From positions 248,001-312,000 of the forward strand of contig NZ_JACHIO010000001.1 in NCBI RefSeq assembly GCF_014203225.1: a DNA stretch of 64,000 nucleotides, given 5' to 3'. Made by a program: the position numbers and the translations under genes. The stretch comes from Granulicella mallensis. GTDB taxonomy: Bacteria > Acidobacteriota > Terriglobia > Terriglobales > Acidobacteriaceae. The number at the start of each line of letters is the position of its first letter. Positions within the stretch are counted from its first letter, which is position 1. The notes beneath the pieces are model-generated. The model saw only the letters and a list, made by a program, of their open reading frames with translations. It was not told the DNA's origin and did no database searches. Shown here one piece after another: positions 35,233 to 45,624 of the stretch.

Positions 35233-38200
35233 ATGAAAGCACTCATTAACACCTTCATACGGGTCACATCCATCCGCAACGGAGGCATCCTAGCCGCACT
35301 CCTGGTTCTACTGGGCATGGGGAGCCAGGTCCTGGCTCAAACTCAAGACCTGACCGTCGTCGTCCTCGTCAACTCCACGGCGACGAGCGACTACAACACC
35401 AATAAAACTACGCCGGGCACCTATCAAATGGGGCCGGAGCGCTATTTCGTCCATCTTCAGATACCTTATCGAATTATCGATGTTAGCCAGACCGCTCCTC
35501 CCGATCTCACAACCGTTCAGCTCATCATCGCCGGCCACGCTCATCTCTCGCTCAACGCCACCTGGCAGAACGCCATCGCGACGGCAGTGCAGGGCGGCAC
35601 CGGCTTCGTGAACCTTGATACCGACCCTTCGGTCGGACTTCAATCCCACATTCAGAGGATCTTTGGAGCCACCGGCTCTACTGTCGGCGATGATCAAACA
35701 AGTGTGGTCATCCCCGCCGCAGTGCAAGTCGGCGGAGCCACGCCACACTACATCGCCGCACTTCAGATGCACTGGGCAGGCGATCCCGCTGGCGACATCA
35801 CCTACACGTACCACGGCAACGGTGTCACCGTCGTTCCGTCTGATGCGACGCTACTCACCGGCGCCACGGGAACAGTCGTCGCTCGTCTCGGCACGGATCC
35901 GCTCATCATCGCCACGACCTTTGGAGCAGGTCGTGCCGTCGACTTCACTGACTACGACTACATGCGCCAGGATCGCTTCGGCTTCGTCGAAGGTGCCGAC
36001 GATCTCTTCTGGCGGAGCATCGTCTGGGCAGCTCGGAAACCATTTGTTCTTCGTGGATACCCACGTCTTTCCGCCATCCAGATGGATGACAACGAGACCG
36101 GCATCATGTCTCGCATTCCTGATATGTGGAGCACCACGCTTACTGGAGCCGTCGCAAGCGATGGTACAGGCGGCCCATGGAAGCCGCAGATTAACATGCA
36201 GCTATCGGGACTTACTGGGCCTGGCGGTGAGCGCGCGCAGATGATCACCGCTATCCAGGCCGGTCAAGTACACGCCTCAGCTCACGGATTGAACTATGGC
36301 TCCGGCGGAGATTTGTACTGGAATCTCACCGTCCCCAACACAGACGCGCAGTGGCAGGCAAACGTCACCTCAGCGCTGCAGTGGATCACCGAAAATGGTG
36401 GAACCGATACGTTCCCAACCCTCAGCCGTTCGATGGTGGCCCACTACTGGGACATCTCCAACAACGCCGGCTACGAGATGTACAACAGTCTCGGGATACG
36501 TTACGTTACCTCGCCACAGGCTCCCGGGGCATACTATTTCACAGTTCCTAAAACACCCGCGCAACGTATACCGCTTGGTCCCTTCCGCATCTATGAGCAG
36601 CCGCCCATCTATACAGGAGATGAGGAAGAGACCTTCCCTTTCTTCTTTGCCGACGACCTCACCATCGGCAGCGTGAGCGGAAAGCCCGCTCAAACCTTCT
36701 TTGCCTTCGGCAGCCAGGTGGGCTTGTCCGCGGGGCGCTTCGCACGTCCCGATGCGCTTTGGCCCAGCACAACCAACGACTCCACCGTGGCCCAAAGCCT
36801 CAATCAGTGGGAGTACTACATGTGGCGCTTCTGGTCTGGGATGGCACCGGTTCAGATCTACACGCACGATGGCGATAACCTGGAATACTCCACCGTCGCA
36901 GATCGCCAGTCCTTCATAAAGCAGTTGTCCCAGTGGTTCAGCACGAACCACGGCCAACATACTTTTATGGACAACATGGGTGACTATCTGCGCGCACGCA
37001 ATCATTCACTGCTGTCGACTGCCTCACTCAACAGTACATCGATTACGCTGAACTTCACCGGGGCTGCAACAGATGCCGATGGCCATCTCATCGACACCAA
37101 AACTTACATCTTCTATGGAGATAACGAAGGAACATTTCTCGATATACCAGGCTTCGCCAACGGCGCTACCTACAGCTTCCCCAACACGTATCCGGCCAAG
37201 CTTCAGCTTGATCCGCTCACGCTTTCGTTCGCCGCAACCACAGGCACTTCCGCCCCAAGTCAGACGATCACAGTAGCGAATGCCGGTTCTGGTGCTATCA
37301 GTTGGACCGTAACCAGCAACGCCGCCTGGTTGACTGCGACTCCGAGCAGCCGTACATCGGCCGGAACTACTGTAGTCAGTGTCGCCAGCAGTACTCTTGC
37401 CGCCGGCACCTACACCGGGACACTAACGTTCACTGCAACCGGCGCGCTCAGCAGCCCGCAGACGGTTCCAGTTACGCTTGTGGTCGCCACACCATCCCTT
37501 GTTCCTTCTCCCACGTCCGTTTCCTTTAGTGGAACCGTTGGCGGCGCTGCTCCGACTGCCCAGACTGTCGCCATCAACAATCCAGCCGGAACAAGCCTCA
37601 CATGGACCGCCAGCTCCGATTCAACATGGCTCAGTGCGACTGTAGTTACTGCCGGAACACCGGGCTCAATTTCGGTGTCGGTTGTACCAGGCACGCTTAC
37701 GCTTGGCACTTACACAGGTAACATCACGCTCACACCATCGTTGAAGACCATAGCAACCGTCAAGATCCCCGTCACCTTCCTGCTGTCTGGCGTGATCGAT
37801 GCGCCATCAACAGCAAACCTTAACGCCTGGACAGTGTCTCCACTCGGCAACTCCGCCGGCTGGACATCCTCTGGTGGTTCCATTCACTACAACGGAGGCG
37901 GCGAATCCCAGTTGTACACCGGCTCCTCAACCTGGACCGACTACGACCTCAACGTAAACCTGACGCTCGCTAACCTGTCGGATTATCCAGGCGGCATTCG
38001 GGCCCGCGTCAATCCAGCGACCGGGGCAGGATATGCGCTCTGGATGTATCCGGCAGAACACACTCTCACGATATACAGCGTTGTTAACTGGGCGATCGGC
38101 AACGGATATACCACGCTGTCCAGCACAAGTAACATCACGTTCGACACCAACCCGCACACACTCCGCTTGAGTGTCCACGGCACGCAAATTTCCGCTTACT

Positions 38201-39456
38201 TTGACGGCGTTCAGGTTCTGACCGTCGCCGATAGTACCTACTCTTCCGGAGAGATTGCGCTCGATCCATCCAATCAGCCACTGGCCTACAACAGCGTGAC
38301 TGTAAATAGCACATCAACGCAACCTGCATCGTTCTCGGCTTCGCCCACGCCTCTTAGCTTCACCGCAACGGCCGGCACGGCGAACCCACCAACCCAAACG
38401 GTAGCACTTACCTCTTCCCCTTCTCCTGTTACATGGACAGTCACAAGCAATGCAAGCTGGCTAACCGCATCGCCTACTTCAGGAACCACGACACCAGGCA
38501 GTACTTCGGCAGCAGTCAATATCTCTGGACTCACAACAGGAAGCTACAACGGCATACTGACCTTCACCCCGTCAGCGGGCTCGCCGGTCCAGGTACCCGT
38601 CACACTCACGCTCACGGCAACGTCGTCCGCAACGCTCGCCGTAACTCCAACAACGCTGGATATCTTCAGCGCTGTCGGTTCATCCCCTCCACCAGTCACG
38701 CTTACGGTCGCCAACACGGGTACTGGGAGCATGCCTTGGACAGCTTCGAGTAATCTCGTTTGGCTAACACCTTCGCCTGCCAGTTCGAGCGGAGCGGGAC
38801 CCCTGACACTGACGCCATCCACTGGAAACCTACCCAGCGGTAACCAAATGGCAAATGTAACGGTAACGGCTCCGGGCGCTGCAATGAGCCCCATCACCGC
38901 GACCATCACACTTCACCTCGGTACGTTGATCTTTAGCGACAACTTCGCCAACGGATCTACACAGTGGTCTCCGTCTCCTCTTGGTCTGGCAAGCAACTGG
39001 ACCGTAGCAAACAATGCCTTCAACTACAACGGCAACGGTCACACGCAACAGTATGCGGGCAGCCAGTCGTGGGCGAATTACATCGTCTCCACAGGCTACA
39101 AGCTCTCAAATCTCTCGGACTACCCGGGCGGTCTGCGAGCACGCGTGAATCTCACCAGCGGTGCTTCCTATACGGCATGGGTCTACCCTGCCGACCACGT
39201 CATCAAGCTGTTCCTGACCAGCGGCTGGAATATCGACACAAGTCCACTCACGCTCCTGGGCACATCGCCGGTGATCTTGTTCGACACGAACGTGCACATG
39301 CTCCGCATCGCCGCGATCGGCAATCAGATCACGGTCTACTACGACAACACCGCGGTCATCACGGCCACGGATTCCACTCTACCGACCGGAGCAATTGCGT
39401 TGGATGTCTCATCGCAGCCGGTCAGCTTCAGCACCGTAAGCGTAATTCAGCAGTAA
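35233..39456 (+). CDS. Large secreted protein: deacetylase-like N-terminal part, BACON-like and LamG/DUF1080-like repeats
   Basis: 1407 aa from ATG 35233; the frame extends to 35122 but overlaps the kinase gene. Signal peptide ILAALLVLLGMGSQVLAQ. Residues ~20-640 form an unusual region (YFVHLQIPYRIIDVS, LIIAGHAHLSL, YPRLSAIQMDDNETG, QVHASAHGLNYG, VQIYTHDGDN) with the look of a divergent NodB-type deacetylase; similarity to Agd3-like (CE18) enzymes is suspected, not verified. Then BACON-like repeats (SWTVTSNAAWLTATP, TWTVTSNASWLTASP and others) and two ~150-residue LamG/DUF1080-like domains that resemble each other (LSDYPGGIRARVNP / LSDYPGGLRARVNL). It probably binds and trims the polymer outside the cell. 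52 bp after the kinase gene. Confidence 0.75.
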   Translation: MKALINTFIRVTSIRNGGILAALLVLLGMGSQVLAQTQDLTVVVLVNSTATSDYNTNKTTPGTYQMGPERYFVHLQIPYRIIDVSQTAPPDLTTVQLIIAGHAHLSLNATWQNAIATAVQGGTGFVNLDTDPSVGLQSHIQRIFGATGSTVGDDQTSVVIPAAVQVGGATPHYIAALQMHWAGDPAGDITYTYHGNGVTVVPSDATLLTGATGTVVARLGTDPLIIATTFGAGRAVDFTDYDYMRQDRFGFVEGADDLFWRSIVWAARKPFVLRGYPRLSAIQMDDNETGIMSRIPDMWSTTLTGAVASDGTGGPWKPQINMQLSGLTGPGGERAQMITAIQAGQVHASAHGLNYGSGGDLYWNLTVPNTDAQWQANVTSALQWITENGGTDTFPTLSRSMVAHYWDISNNAGYEMYNSLGIRYVTSPQAPGAYYFTVPKTPAQRIPLGPFRIYEQPPIYTGDEEETFPFFFADDLTIGSVSGKPAQTFFAFGSQVGLSAGRFARPDALWPSTTNDSTVAQSLNQWEYYMWRFWSGMAPVQIYTHDGDNLEYSTVADRQSFIKQLSQWFSTNHGQHTFMDNMGDYLRARNHSLLSTASLNSTSITLNFTGAATDADGHLIDTKTYIFYGDNEGTFLDIPGFANGATYSFPNTYPAKLQLDPLTLSFAATTGTSAPSQTITVANAGSGAISWTVTSNAAWLTATPSSRTSAGTTVVSVASSTLAAGTYTGTLTFTATGALSSPQTVPVTLVVATPSLVPSPTSVSFSGTVGGAAPTAQTVAINNPAGTSLTWTASSDSTWLSATVVTAGTPGSISVSVVPGTLTLGTYTGNITLTPSLKTIATVKIPVTFLLSGVIDAPSTANLNAWTVSPLGNSAGWTSSGGSIHYNGGGESQLYTGSSTWTDYDLNVNLTLANLSDYPGGIRARVNPATGAGYALWMYPAEHTLTIYSVVNWAIGNGYTTLSSTSNITFDTNPHTLRLSVHGTQISAYFDGVQVLTVADSTYSSGEIALDPSNQPLAYNSVTVNSTSTQPASFSASPTPLSFTATAGTANPPTQTVALTSSPSPVTWTVTSNASWLTASPTSGTTTPGSTSAAVNISGLTTGSYNGILTFTPSAGSPVQVPVTLTLTATSSATLAVTPTTLDIFSAVGSSPPPVTLTVANTGTGSMPWTASSNLVWLTPSPASSSGAGPLTLTPSTGNLPSGNQMANVTVTAPGAAMSPITATITLHLGTLIFSDNFANGSTQWSPSPLGLASNWTVANNAFNYNGNGHTQQYAGSQSWANYIVSTGYKLSNLSDYPGGLRARVNLTSGASYTAWVYPADHVIKLFLTSGWNIDTSPLTLLGTSPVILFDTNVHMLRIAAIGNQITVYYDNTAVITATDSTLPTGAIALDVSSQPVSFSTVSVIQQ

Positions 39457-39479
39457 CGTAACCGGCGGAGGCCAGCGGC

Positions 39480-41426
39480 ATGAGCAACCCGACCCAATTG
39501 AAAACCGAACCGGAACACCAATACCAAGCCGGTTCGAGTGGATCGGGTGCTCAGCCGCGAGTGCTGGCACCGATCATCGTGTCCGCCCTCCTCTCTTCCG
39601 CCTGGATCTATCTGGCCTTCTTCAAGCCGTTACCTCGGGTAGAAGGTCTCCTCTTCACTTCGCTCGCCGCGCTGTGGTGCGGCGGACTCTTCACCGCAGT
39701 AACCGCAAGCGCACGTTACTGGAGCCCACAGCCTGCTTCCCTCGGTCCTCTACGTACTGACCTCGCCAGATGCTCATTTGCCTCCGTAGTCTTTCTTATA
39801 TTCATCCCCGAATACGTTGCGCGTGTTCCACCAACCGCTCTCCGCTCCAGCCTGCTTCTGGCATCCGTCGCTATACTCTGGATTACCCTCTGTATCTGTA
39901 ATATTCAACGCGCGCGCGGAGAGCGACTCCAAGCAAAAACTGCACACGCGTTCGGGCTTACAGCGATCGCCGTTTTGTTTACCGCAGTCACGGCTTTGGC
40001 GATTCGAAAGTATTGGGCTTTCTCTTACGTTGGCCAGGACCTCGCCTACTTCGGCCAGTTGATGCACACTACGCTTCACGGTCATCTGTTTTGGGGAAAC
40101 TTACTCCAGGACCTCCTTTATTCCCGCCCAGTCACGACTGATTTCGCCGGTCACAACTCGCCGATCATGTTTCTCCTGCTACCGTTTTACGCAGTCGCAC
40201 CCAGCCCGGTCACTTTGATCGTCGTTAGAAATATAGTTCTCTTTAGTTGTGCCCTACCTGTATTCCTTATTGCACGCAGCAGGATGTCCACCACCACTGC
40301 GTATCTGTGGGTCTTCGCATTTCTACTCACACCCGCCATCCTGTATCAGTCAGTCTTTGACTTCTATCCCCTGACTTTGGTCGCGCTTCCATTACTCTTC
40401 GCAATTTATTTCTTTCTGGAAGACCGCTTCATGGCTTTCACGATCGCGATCGCACTCACGCTACTCGTTCGTGAAGATCTCGTCTTCGTTGTCTTCGGCT
40501 TGGGGTTGCTGGCTATCGTTCGCCGTCGCCTAATAAAGTGGGCACTCCTGCCAATCGTCGCTGCAACGCTCTGGGCGATACTGTCTTTCCTTGTCGTCCT
40601 TCCCAAAGGCCTTCATGGTGCCAGCTTCGTAACAGATACGTGCTTCGCTCATCTGGGCAAGTCACCCTCTTCCATGCTGCATAACATCCTCCACGACCCG
40701 CGAGGCACTGTTCTCATTCACGCCAACATCGTCTACCTCAAGACGCTATTAAGTCCGACCGCGATTATCGAATCCGTCGTAAATCCGATCTCTTCCCTCT
40801 CGCTTCCGTACCTCGGCATCAATCTCCTGGCTGGCGGAGGCCGTTGCATCACGACTGTAATCTACGCACAATACTCGGTTATTCCAGCAACATTGCTGTT
40901 CGTAAGCGCTCTCCTCACAGTGATCTCCCGGCAGAGGTCGAGCCGGGTCGCCACGGCGGCCCGGCTCGGAACACGTTCGGACAACGCCGCTCCGCTTCTC
41001 CTTATTGCCCTTAGCTTTTGCAGTCTCGTCTTCGTAACCGGAGCGCAGCAGGTCGACGATCTGAGAGAGCATCCCTGGAATCCCGAGGCCCGCAAGGTCT
41101 TGGCACTCATCCCAGCGAATGCCTCCGTCGCCGCTCCTCGTTATATGCTCCCTCACCTCGCCAATCGCGACTGCCTGTACCAGACGCACCGGCTTCTCGA
41201 ATATCACACCGCCCACTACGAGTACCTTATCGTCGATAGAGATTGGGAACACATCAACGCAGCGGAGCAGTATGCTGCCGAGTACAAAGCCGTAATCTCC
41301 GACGCATCCACAAATCCGGCACTGCAGACCATCTACTCCAGCCCGCAGTTTCTGGTCTACAAAGACCCCTCCATGCATGGCCTATCCTGCTGGCCTGATG
41401 CCGGCATTCATCGGGGGCAACCATGA
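39480..41426 (+). CDS. DUF2079 multi-pass membrane protein
   Basis: 648 aa with about 12 hydrophobic segments. DUF2079 landmarks: DLAYFGQLMHTTLHGHLFWGNLLQD, TDFAGHNSPIMFLLLPFYAVAPSP, DFYPLTLVALPLLFAIYFFLEDRFMAF, and LLVREDLVFVVFGLGLLAI. The C-terminal ~120 residues are soluble and close with HYEYLIVDRDW and VYKDPSM. The family resembles GT-C type enzymes that use polyprenyl-linked sugars, with acidic residues in the first outer loop, but no activity is proven. It is co-transcribed with Wzx and Wzy (4-bp overlap with the former) and may decorate the chain on the periplasmic face. Confidence 0.85.
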   Translation: MSNPTQLKTEPEHQYQAGSSGSGAQPRVLAPIIVSALLSSAWIYLAFFKPLPRVEGLLFTSLAALWCGGLFTAVTASARYWSPQPASLGPLRTDLARCSFASVVFLIFIPEYVARVPPTALRSSLLLASVAILWITLCICNIQRARGERLQAKTAHAFGLTAIAVLFTAVTALAIRKYWAFSYVGQDLAYFGQLMHTTLHGHLFWGNLLQDLLYSRPVTTDFAGHNSPIMFLLLPFYAVAPSPVTLIVVRNIVLFSCALPVFLIARSRMSTTTAYLWVFAFLLTPAILYQSVFDFYPLTLVALPLLFAIYFFLEDRFMAFTIAIALTLLVREDLVFVVFGLGLLAIVRRRLIKWALLPIVAATLWAILSFLVVLPKGLHGASFVTDTCFAHLGKSPSSMLHNILHDPRGTVLIHANIVYLKTLLSPTAIIESVVNPISSLSLPYLGINLLAGGGRCITTVIYAQYSVIPATLLFVSALLTVISRQRSSRVATAARLGTRSDNAAPLLLIALSFCSLVFVTGAQQVDDLREHPWNPEARKVLALIPANASVAAPRYMLPHLANRDCLYQTHRLLEYHTAHYEYLIVDRDWEHINAAEQYAAEYKAVISDASTNPALQTIYSSPQFLVYKDPSMHGLSCWPDAGIHRGQP

Positions 41427-42928
41427 GCCAGTCCCCCTCTCTTCTGCGAGACGTCAGGCACTATCTTTCGGGTAAGGTCTTCCTCATCCTTCTCGGCTTC
41501 ATCTCATTCCCCATCATGACGCGCATGCTCTCTGTCGCGGATTTTGGAATCGTGTCGCTAACCTTGCGCATCGCCCTCCTGCTGACAGTCCTCTCCAAAT
41601 GCGGCCTGCAGTACTCCGCTGCACGTTTCTACGATCATCAAGTAGCAACCCCGTCCCACGCGGCCTCGCAGAAGTTCTACACCACGCTGGTCTCTGCTCC
41701 CGCTCTCATCACCTTTGTAGTCGTAGCAATCTACTATCTCCTCATCGCCTCGATCAGGCATCGCATTGCGGATCCTCTCTTCTACAACTGTCTGCTTCTG
41801 GTTCCGGCAGTCGTTGTTCCGCGCACCCTGCAATCCGTCCTCCTCTCGTTCCTTCGCAACGAAGGCCGCAGCCTGCTCCATAGTGTGCTTGAAGTATGTA
41901 CAAAGGCCCTCACCATATGCGGGTTCTTCGCCCTGATCTTTGGGAATCTCCGCAGCGCGTTCTACGTGCTTGCGATCACCGCAATCGCTGAAGGAACGAT
42001 CGTCCTCTGGCAGCTCGGAACGCTTGTATGGCGTCGCATGATCCACTTCAGCGCGTTGGATGTTGGGTTCGTTCGCTCGGCAGTGCTCTTCGGAGCTCCA
42101 CTGATTGCATACGAGCTTTCGAGCATCGTGCTCGATTCAGGCGATCGTCTCCTCATCCGCCACTACCTCGGAGACATCTCTCTCGGCTACTACTCCGCCG
42201 CCTACAACGTCTCCAGCTATTTACAGGACACTCTGGTTACGCCGCTAAATCTTGCGATCGTTCCTATCTATATGCGCCTATGGAACCCCAAGGATAGTTC
42301 ACCCATCCGCCGCTTTCTCTCCCAGGGGCTTTCATGGTTTGCGGTAGCAGCCTGTGCGATGACAGGCCTCGCTATCCTCTGCTCAAAAGATGCCATTGTC
42401 ATCGTTGCATCGGCCAAGTTTATTGAAGCCAGGCATCTGCTTCCAATTCTCATTCCAAGCCTGATGATCTACGGCGCCCACATCTTTCTTACTGTCGGCC
42501 TCATCCTTGAGAAGCGCACCGCAGCGATGGCAGGCCTTGTAGCTCTGGCGGCGGTGGTCAACGTGCTTCTGAATATCATTCTCATTCCGCGCATCGGTCT
42601 GGCCGGCGGCGCCTGGAGCACGCTTCTGAGCTACGCACTCCTCATCGGACTTTTGGCCGTCATCAATCAACGGATACTCCCTCTTCAGTTAAACTTTCGG
42701 CTCATGCTCCAGGCTGCACTCGCAACAGTTGTAGCCGCCGTGCCCGCGTCGCTGATTCACACAGGCTTCCCCATTGTCAGTCTCGCACTGAGGTCCTCAC
42801 TGTTTCTCCTTTGCTTCACACTTGCGCTCGCAGTCATGTCTCTGCCCTTCCGAGAGGCTGCCCGTGCCATCCTCATGCGTAAAAGCATGCCATTAGCGCT
42901 ACCCCTCGGTACTGGAGGCAATGCATGA
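41423..42928 (+). CDS. wzx: Wzx-type polysaccharide flippase (MOP superfamily)
   Basis: 501 aa with about 12-14 hydrophobic helices. The start is typical: LSGKVFLILLGFISFPIMTRMLSVADFGIVSLTLRI, with later AAYNVSSYLQDTLVTPLNLAIVPIYMRLW and LEKRTAAMAGLVALAAVVNVLLNIILIPRIGLAGGAWSTLLSY, the latter a signature region of Wzx/RfbX proteins. It moves the undecaprenyl-linked repeat unit to the periplasmic side. Its gene overlaps DUF2079 before and Wzy after, each by 4 bp. GGAGG precedes the next start inside its end. Confidence 0.93.
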   Translation: MSQSPSLLRDVRHYLSGKVFLILLGFISFPIMTRMLSVADFGIVSLTLRIALLLTVLSKCGLQYSAARFYDHQVATPSHAASQKFYTTLVSAPALITFVVVAIYYLLIASIRHRIADPLFYNCLLLVPAVVVPRTLQSVLLSFLRNEGRSLLHSVLEVCTKALTICGFFALIFGNLRSAFYVLAITAIAEGTIVLWQLGTLVWRRMIHFSALDVGFVRSAVLFGAPLIAYELSSIVLDSGDRLLIRHYLGDISLGYYSAAYNVSSYLQDTLVTPLNLAIVPIYMRLWNPKDSSPIRRFLSQGLSWFAVAACAMTGLAILCSKDAIVIVASAKFIEARHLLPILIPSLMIYGAHIFLTVGLILEKRTAAMAGLVALAAVVNVLLNIILIPRIGLAGGAWSTLLSYALLIGLLAVINQRILPLQLNFRLMLQAALATVVAAVPASLIHTGFPIVSLALRSSLFLLCFTLALAVMSLPFREAARAILMRKSMPLALPLGTGGNA

Positions 42929-44403
42929 CGCTGCTCGCATTCATATTCGAGTCAGCGCCTTCAGCTGGTAACTTCAGCGGCCGTGCGCTTGTCCTCTACG
43001 CTCTCGTGGTGATCTGTGCGTTTCTGGCGCTCACCTGGAAGGCTGAGATCGGTATCTACATCCTCACGCTGCTTCTCCCGCTGCAAACAACCAGGTACCA
43101 CCTGCACGCATTTCCACTTGGCGCGAACATCGTCGATATTCTTCTCGCATGCTCACTCCTCGGTCTGTGGATGAGGCCAAACAAACTCAAGGAACCGCAT
43201 CCCTTTGTACTGCGCTTCGTCATTGCCCTCGCCATTTTCTACTACATATCGCTCTGGCGCGGGGCTTTCTTCCTTGGTACTCCCCTTCCATTCTGGTTCA
43301 AGGACGCACGGTTAGTTGACTACAAGAACTTCATGGTTCTCCCACTCCTCGCATACACCACCTATCGGATTATCCGTACCAGGCAACAGGTTGCAATCGT
43401 AATCTTTTTAGCGTGCGTATCCTCTCTCCTGGTCGACTACAGCTACCTCAAGAGTTCCCTGGGACGCGACTTCACTCACTACTCCGAAGAGGCACGTGAC
43501 GCTGGCCCCCTGGGCTACGCTGGAGAAAACGGCCTGGCCTCTTACGTCGTCGAGATCACGGCTTTCATGATCCCGATGCTCGCCCTGAAACGCCGGTGGC
43601 TAGCAGTTCCAGTCAGCTTTCTTTTGGCGGCAAATTTCTGTTGCATCCTCTACTCCTACTCAAGGGAAGCCTACCTGGCTATCGCGTTGGCCTTGCTCTT
43701 TCTTGCCGTCGCCAAATTCCGATGGCTTCTCATACCTCTGCTCGCTGTTGCGTTTACGTGGCAGGCAGTCATGCCCGTCGCGGTGCAGGAGCGCATCAAC
43801 ATGAGCTACGCACAGAAGGACAGCGGAGAGGCAGCTCAGCTCGACGCATCGGCACAGGAGCGCGTGATGCTCTGGACCGATGCCCTGACAATCTTCCACG
43901 AAAACCCAGTCGTTGGTACAGGTTTTCTGACCTACGCGAACATGAACCGCGTGGGCTCCTACAAGGACACACACAACTTCTACCTCAAGATGCTCGTGGA
44001 AACCGGCATCGTCGGACTCGCTCTATTCATTGCACAACTGTTTCTCTTCTGCCGGCAGGGTTTCAAGCTCTACCTGTCGAAGTCGTCCCACTTCTTATCG
44101 CTCATCGGGCTCGGATTCGCTGCCTTGATCCTGGCAGCGGCGGTCGTAAACATCTTCGGCGATCGTTGGATGTTCACCCAGGTCGATTCCAACCTATGGA
44201 TCTTCCTAGGCTGCGTCATGGCAGCCCCCGCCATGACGCAGCAGACCGCTACAGAGGAATCCGAATCGGTTCTTGCTGGTGTTCAGCCTTCTCTTCCTCC
44301 CCCCAGATTTGTCAGGGTTAAATCTGCATCTCTGCCCGGCGATCGAGCACACGCCACCCCCTACGTCCTCGCTTCGCCAAAACTGACGAGGGATGGACTA
44401 TGA
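42925..44403 (+). CDS. wzy: Wzy-type polymerase / O-antigen ligase-like membrane protein
   Basis: 492 aa with about 11-12 helices. The long periplasmic loop near residues 300-350 ends in THNFYLKMLVETGIVGLALFIAQLFLF, the best conserved part of the Wzy_C/O-antigen ligase family; EKTAFHENPVVGTGFLTYANMN-like sequence precedes it (IFHENPVVGTGF). A soluble C-terminal tail of ~70 residues follows the last helix. In a locus with Wzx, Wzz and an OPX protein this is the likely polymerase. Gene symbols for Wzy are by role, not sequence identity. Confidence 0.9.
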   Translation: MTLLAFIFESAPSAGNFSGRALVLYALVVICAFLALTWKAEIGIYILTLLLPLQTTRYHLHAFPLGANIVDILLACSLLGLWMRPNKLKEPHPFVLRFVIALAIFYYISLWRGAFFLGTPLPFWFKDARLVDYKNFMVLPLLAYTTYRIIRTRQQVAIVIFLACVSSLLVDYSYLKSSLGRDFTHYSEEARDAGPLGYAGENGLASYVVEITAFMIPMLALKRRWLAVPVSFLLAANFCCILYSYSREAYLAIALALLFLAVAKFRWLLIPLLAVAFTWQAVMPVAVQERINMSYAQKDSGEAAQLDASAQERVMLWTDALTIFHENPVVGTGFLTYANMNRVGSYKDTHNFYLKMLVETGIVGLALFIAQLFLFCRQGFKLYLSKSSHFLSLIGLGFAALILAAAVVNIFGDRWMFTQVDSNLWIFLGCVMAAPAMTQQTATEESESVLAGVQPSLPPPRFVRVKSASLPGDRAHATPYVLASPKLTRDGL

Positions 44404-45623
44404 CCGCCCCCACAAGCACCGATCTCCGCGCACCGTCTCGCGCTTCAGGCGTAGCGGATACTGATTTATCGGATACCCAGAACCTCCCCTGCATCCTCTT
44501 TATCGTGGATCAACTCACAGAATTAGGTGGGGGTGAGCGTTCGCTCTTCGAGATCGCAAAGGGGCTTCCGGCCTTCGGCTACCGGAGCCTGATCGTTACC
44601 TTCCGCGACAATCCTGCGCCTGCGGCATATTTTCTCTGCGACAACATCACCATTCTTCCACTTGCATCCTGCTTCAGCTTCAAGGCGCTTTTCACGGCGC
44701 TCCAACTACGGCGGATCATCCTTCGTGAACAGGTCACGGTGGTCCATACTTTTTTCGAAAGCTCCGACATTTTCGGTGCCGTGGTAGCCCGGATCAGCGG
44801 CGTCAAACATCTCATCTCAAGCCGCCGCGACATGGGTATCCTGCGTTCTTCCAAACACCAAATTGCCTATCGATTATTGGCCCCCCTTTATAGCGCTGTC
44901 ATTACCGTCTCGGACACTGTGCGCGATTGGCACAGGCAAACAGACAATATAGCGGAAGACAAGATCAAAACGATTCATAACGGTTTAGCTCTCGACCGTC
45001 TCCAGCCACGGCAGCCGGCTAAGACAGTTCGCGATCAACTGGGGGTAGCATGCAGCTCGCCACTCGTCACAACCATTTCGAATATCAATCCATGGAAAGG
45101 CGTGGACGTCTTTGTCTCGACCGCCGCTATCGTCCTAGAACAGCATCCTGAAGCCATGTTCGCCGTCGCCGGTGACTGGACGGATCTGGACCACCTCCAT
45201 GCGCTTCAAGCGGCGGCCTCAACTCTTGGCATCGCTGACCGCATGCTCTTTCTTGGTCGCGTCGATGACATAGCAGCTCTCCTGCTTGCCAGTGACGTCT
45301 TTGCACTTCTGTCCCGCTCTGAAGGCATGCCGAATGTGGTTCTCGAAGCCATGGCGGCCGGTCTGCCCGTTGTCGCAACCGCCGTTGGAGGAACCCCGGA
45401 GGTAGTCGTCGATGGGGTCACCGGCTATTTAGTCCCCAACGAAGACTCCGAAGCTGCCGCAGAGCACATCGGACAGCTGATCTCCGATCCGTACTTGCGC
45501 GCTCGCATAGGAGACGCCGGGATCACGCGTATTCACAACCACTTCAGCCTGGAAAAGATGATACGTTCCCACGTCGATCTTTACGATTCACTGCTTGCAA
45601 GGCAATCAAAGGAGCAACCATAA
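44400..45623 (+). CDS. Family 4 glycosyltransferase
   Basis: 407 aa. LFIVDQLTELGGGERSLFEIAKGL is the typical GT4 start; VVHTFFESSDIFGAVVARI and HLISSRRDMGIL follow. The donor domain has TISNINPWKGVDVFVSTAAIVL, MFAVAGDWTDLDHL, and LLSRSEGMPNVVLEAMAAGLPVVATAVGGTPEVVVDG with both glutamates of the E-x7-E motif. 4-bp overlap with the polymerase gene, and one base separates its stop from the next start. Probably adds one residue of the repeat unit at the cytoplasmic face of the membrane. Confidence 0.93.
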   Translation: MTAPTSTDLRAPSRASGVADTDLSDTQNLPCILFIVDQLTELGGGERSLFEIAKGLPAFGYRSLIVTFRDNPAPAAYFLCDNITILPLASCFSFKALFTALQLRRIILREQVTVVHTFFESSDIFGAVVARISGVKHLISSRRDMGILRSSKHQIAYRLLAPLYSAVITVSDTVRDWHRQTDNIAEDKIKTIHNGLALDRLQPRQPAKTVRDQLGVACSSPLVTTISNINPWKGVDVFVSTAAIVLEQHPEAMFAVAGDWTDLDHLHALQAAASTLGIADRMLFLGRVDDIAALLLASDVFALLSRSEGMPNVVLEAMAAGLPVVATAVGGTPEVVVDGVTGYLVPNEDSEAAAEHIGQLISDPYLRARIGDAGITRIHNHFSLEKMIRSHVDLYDSLLARQSKEQP

Positions 45624-45624
45624 G

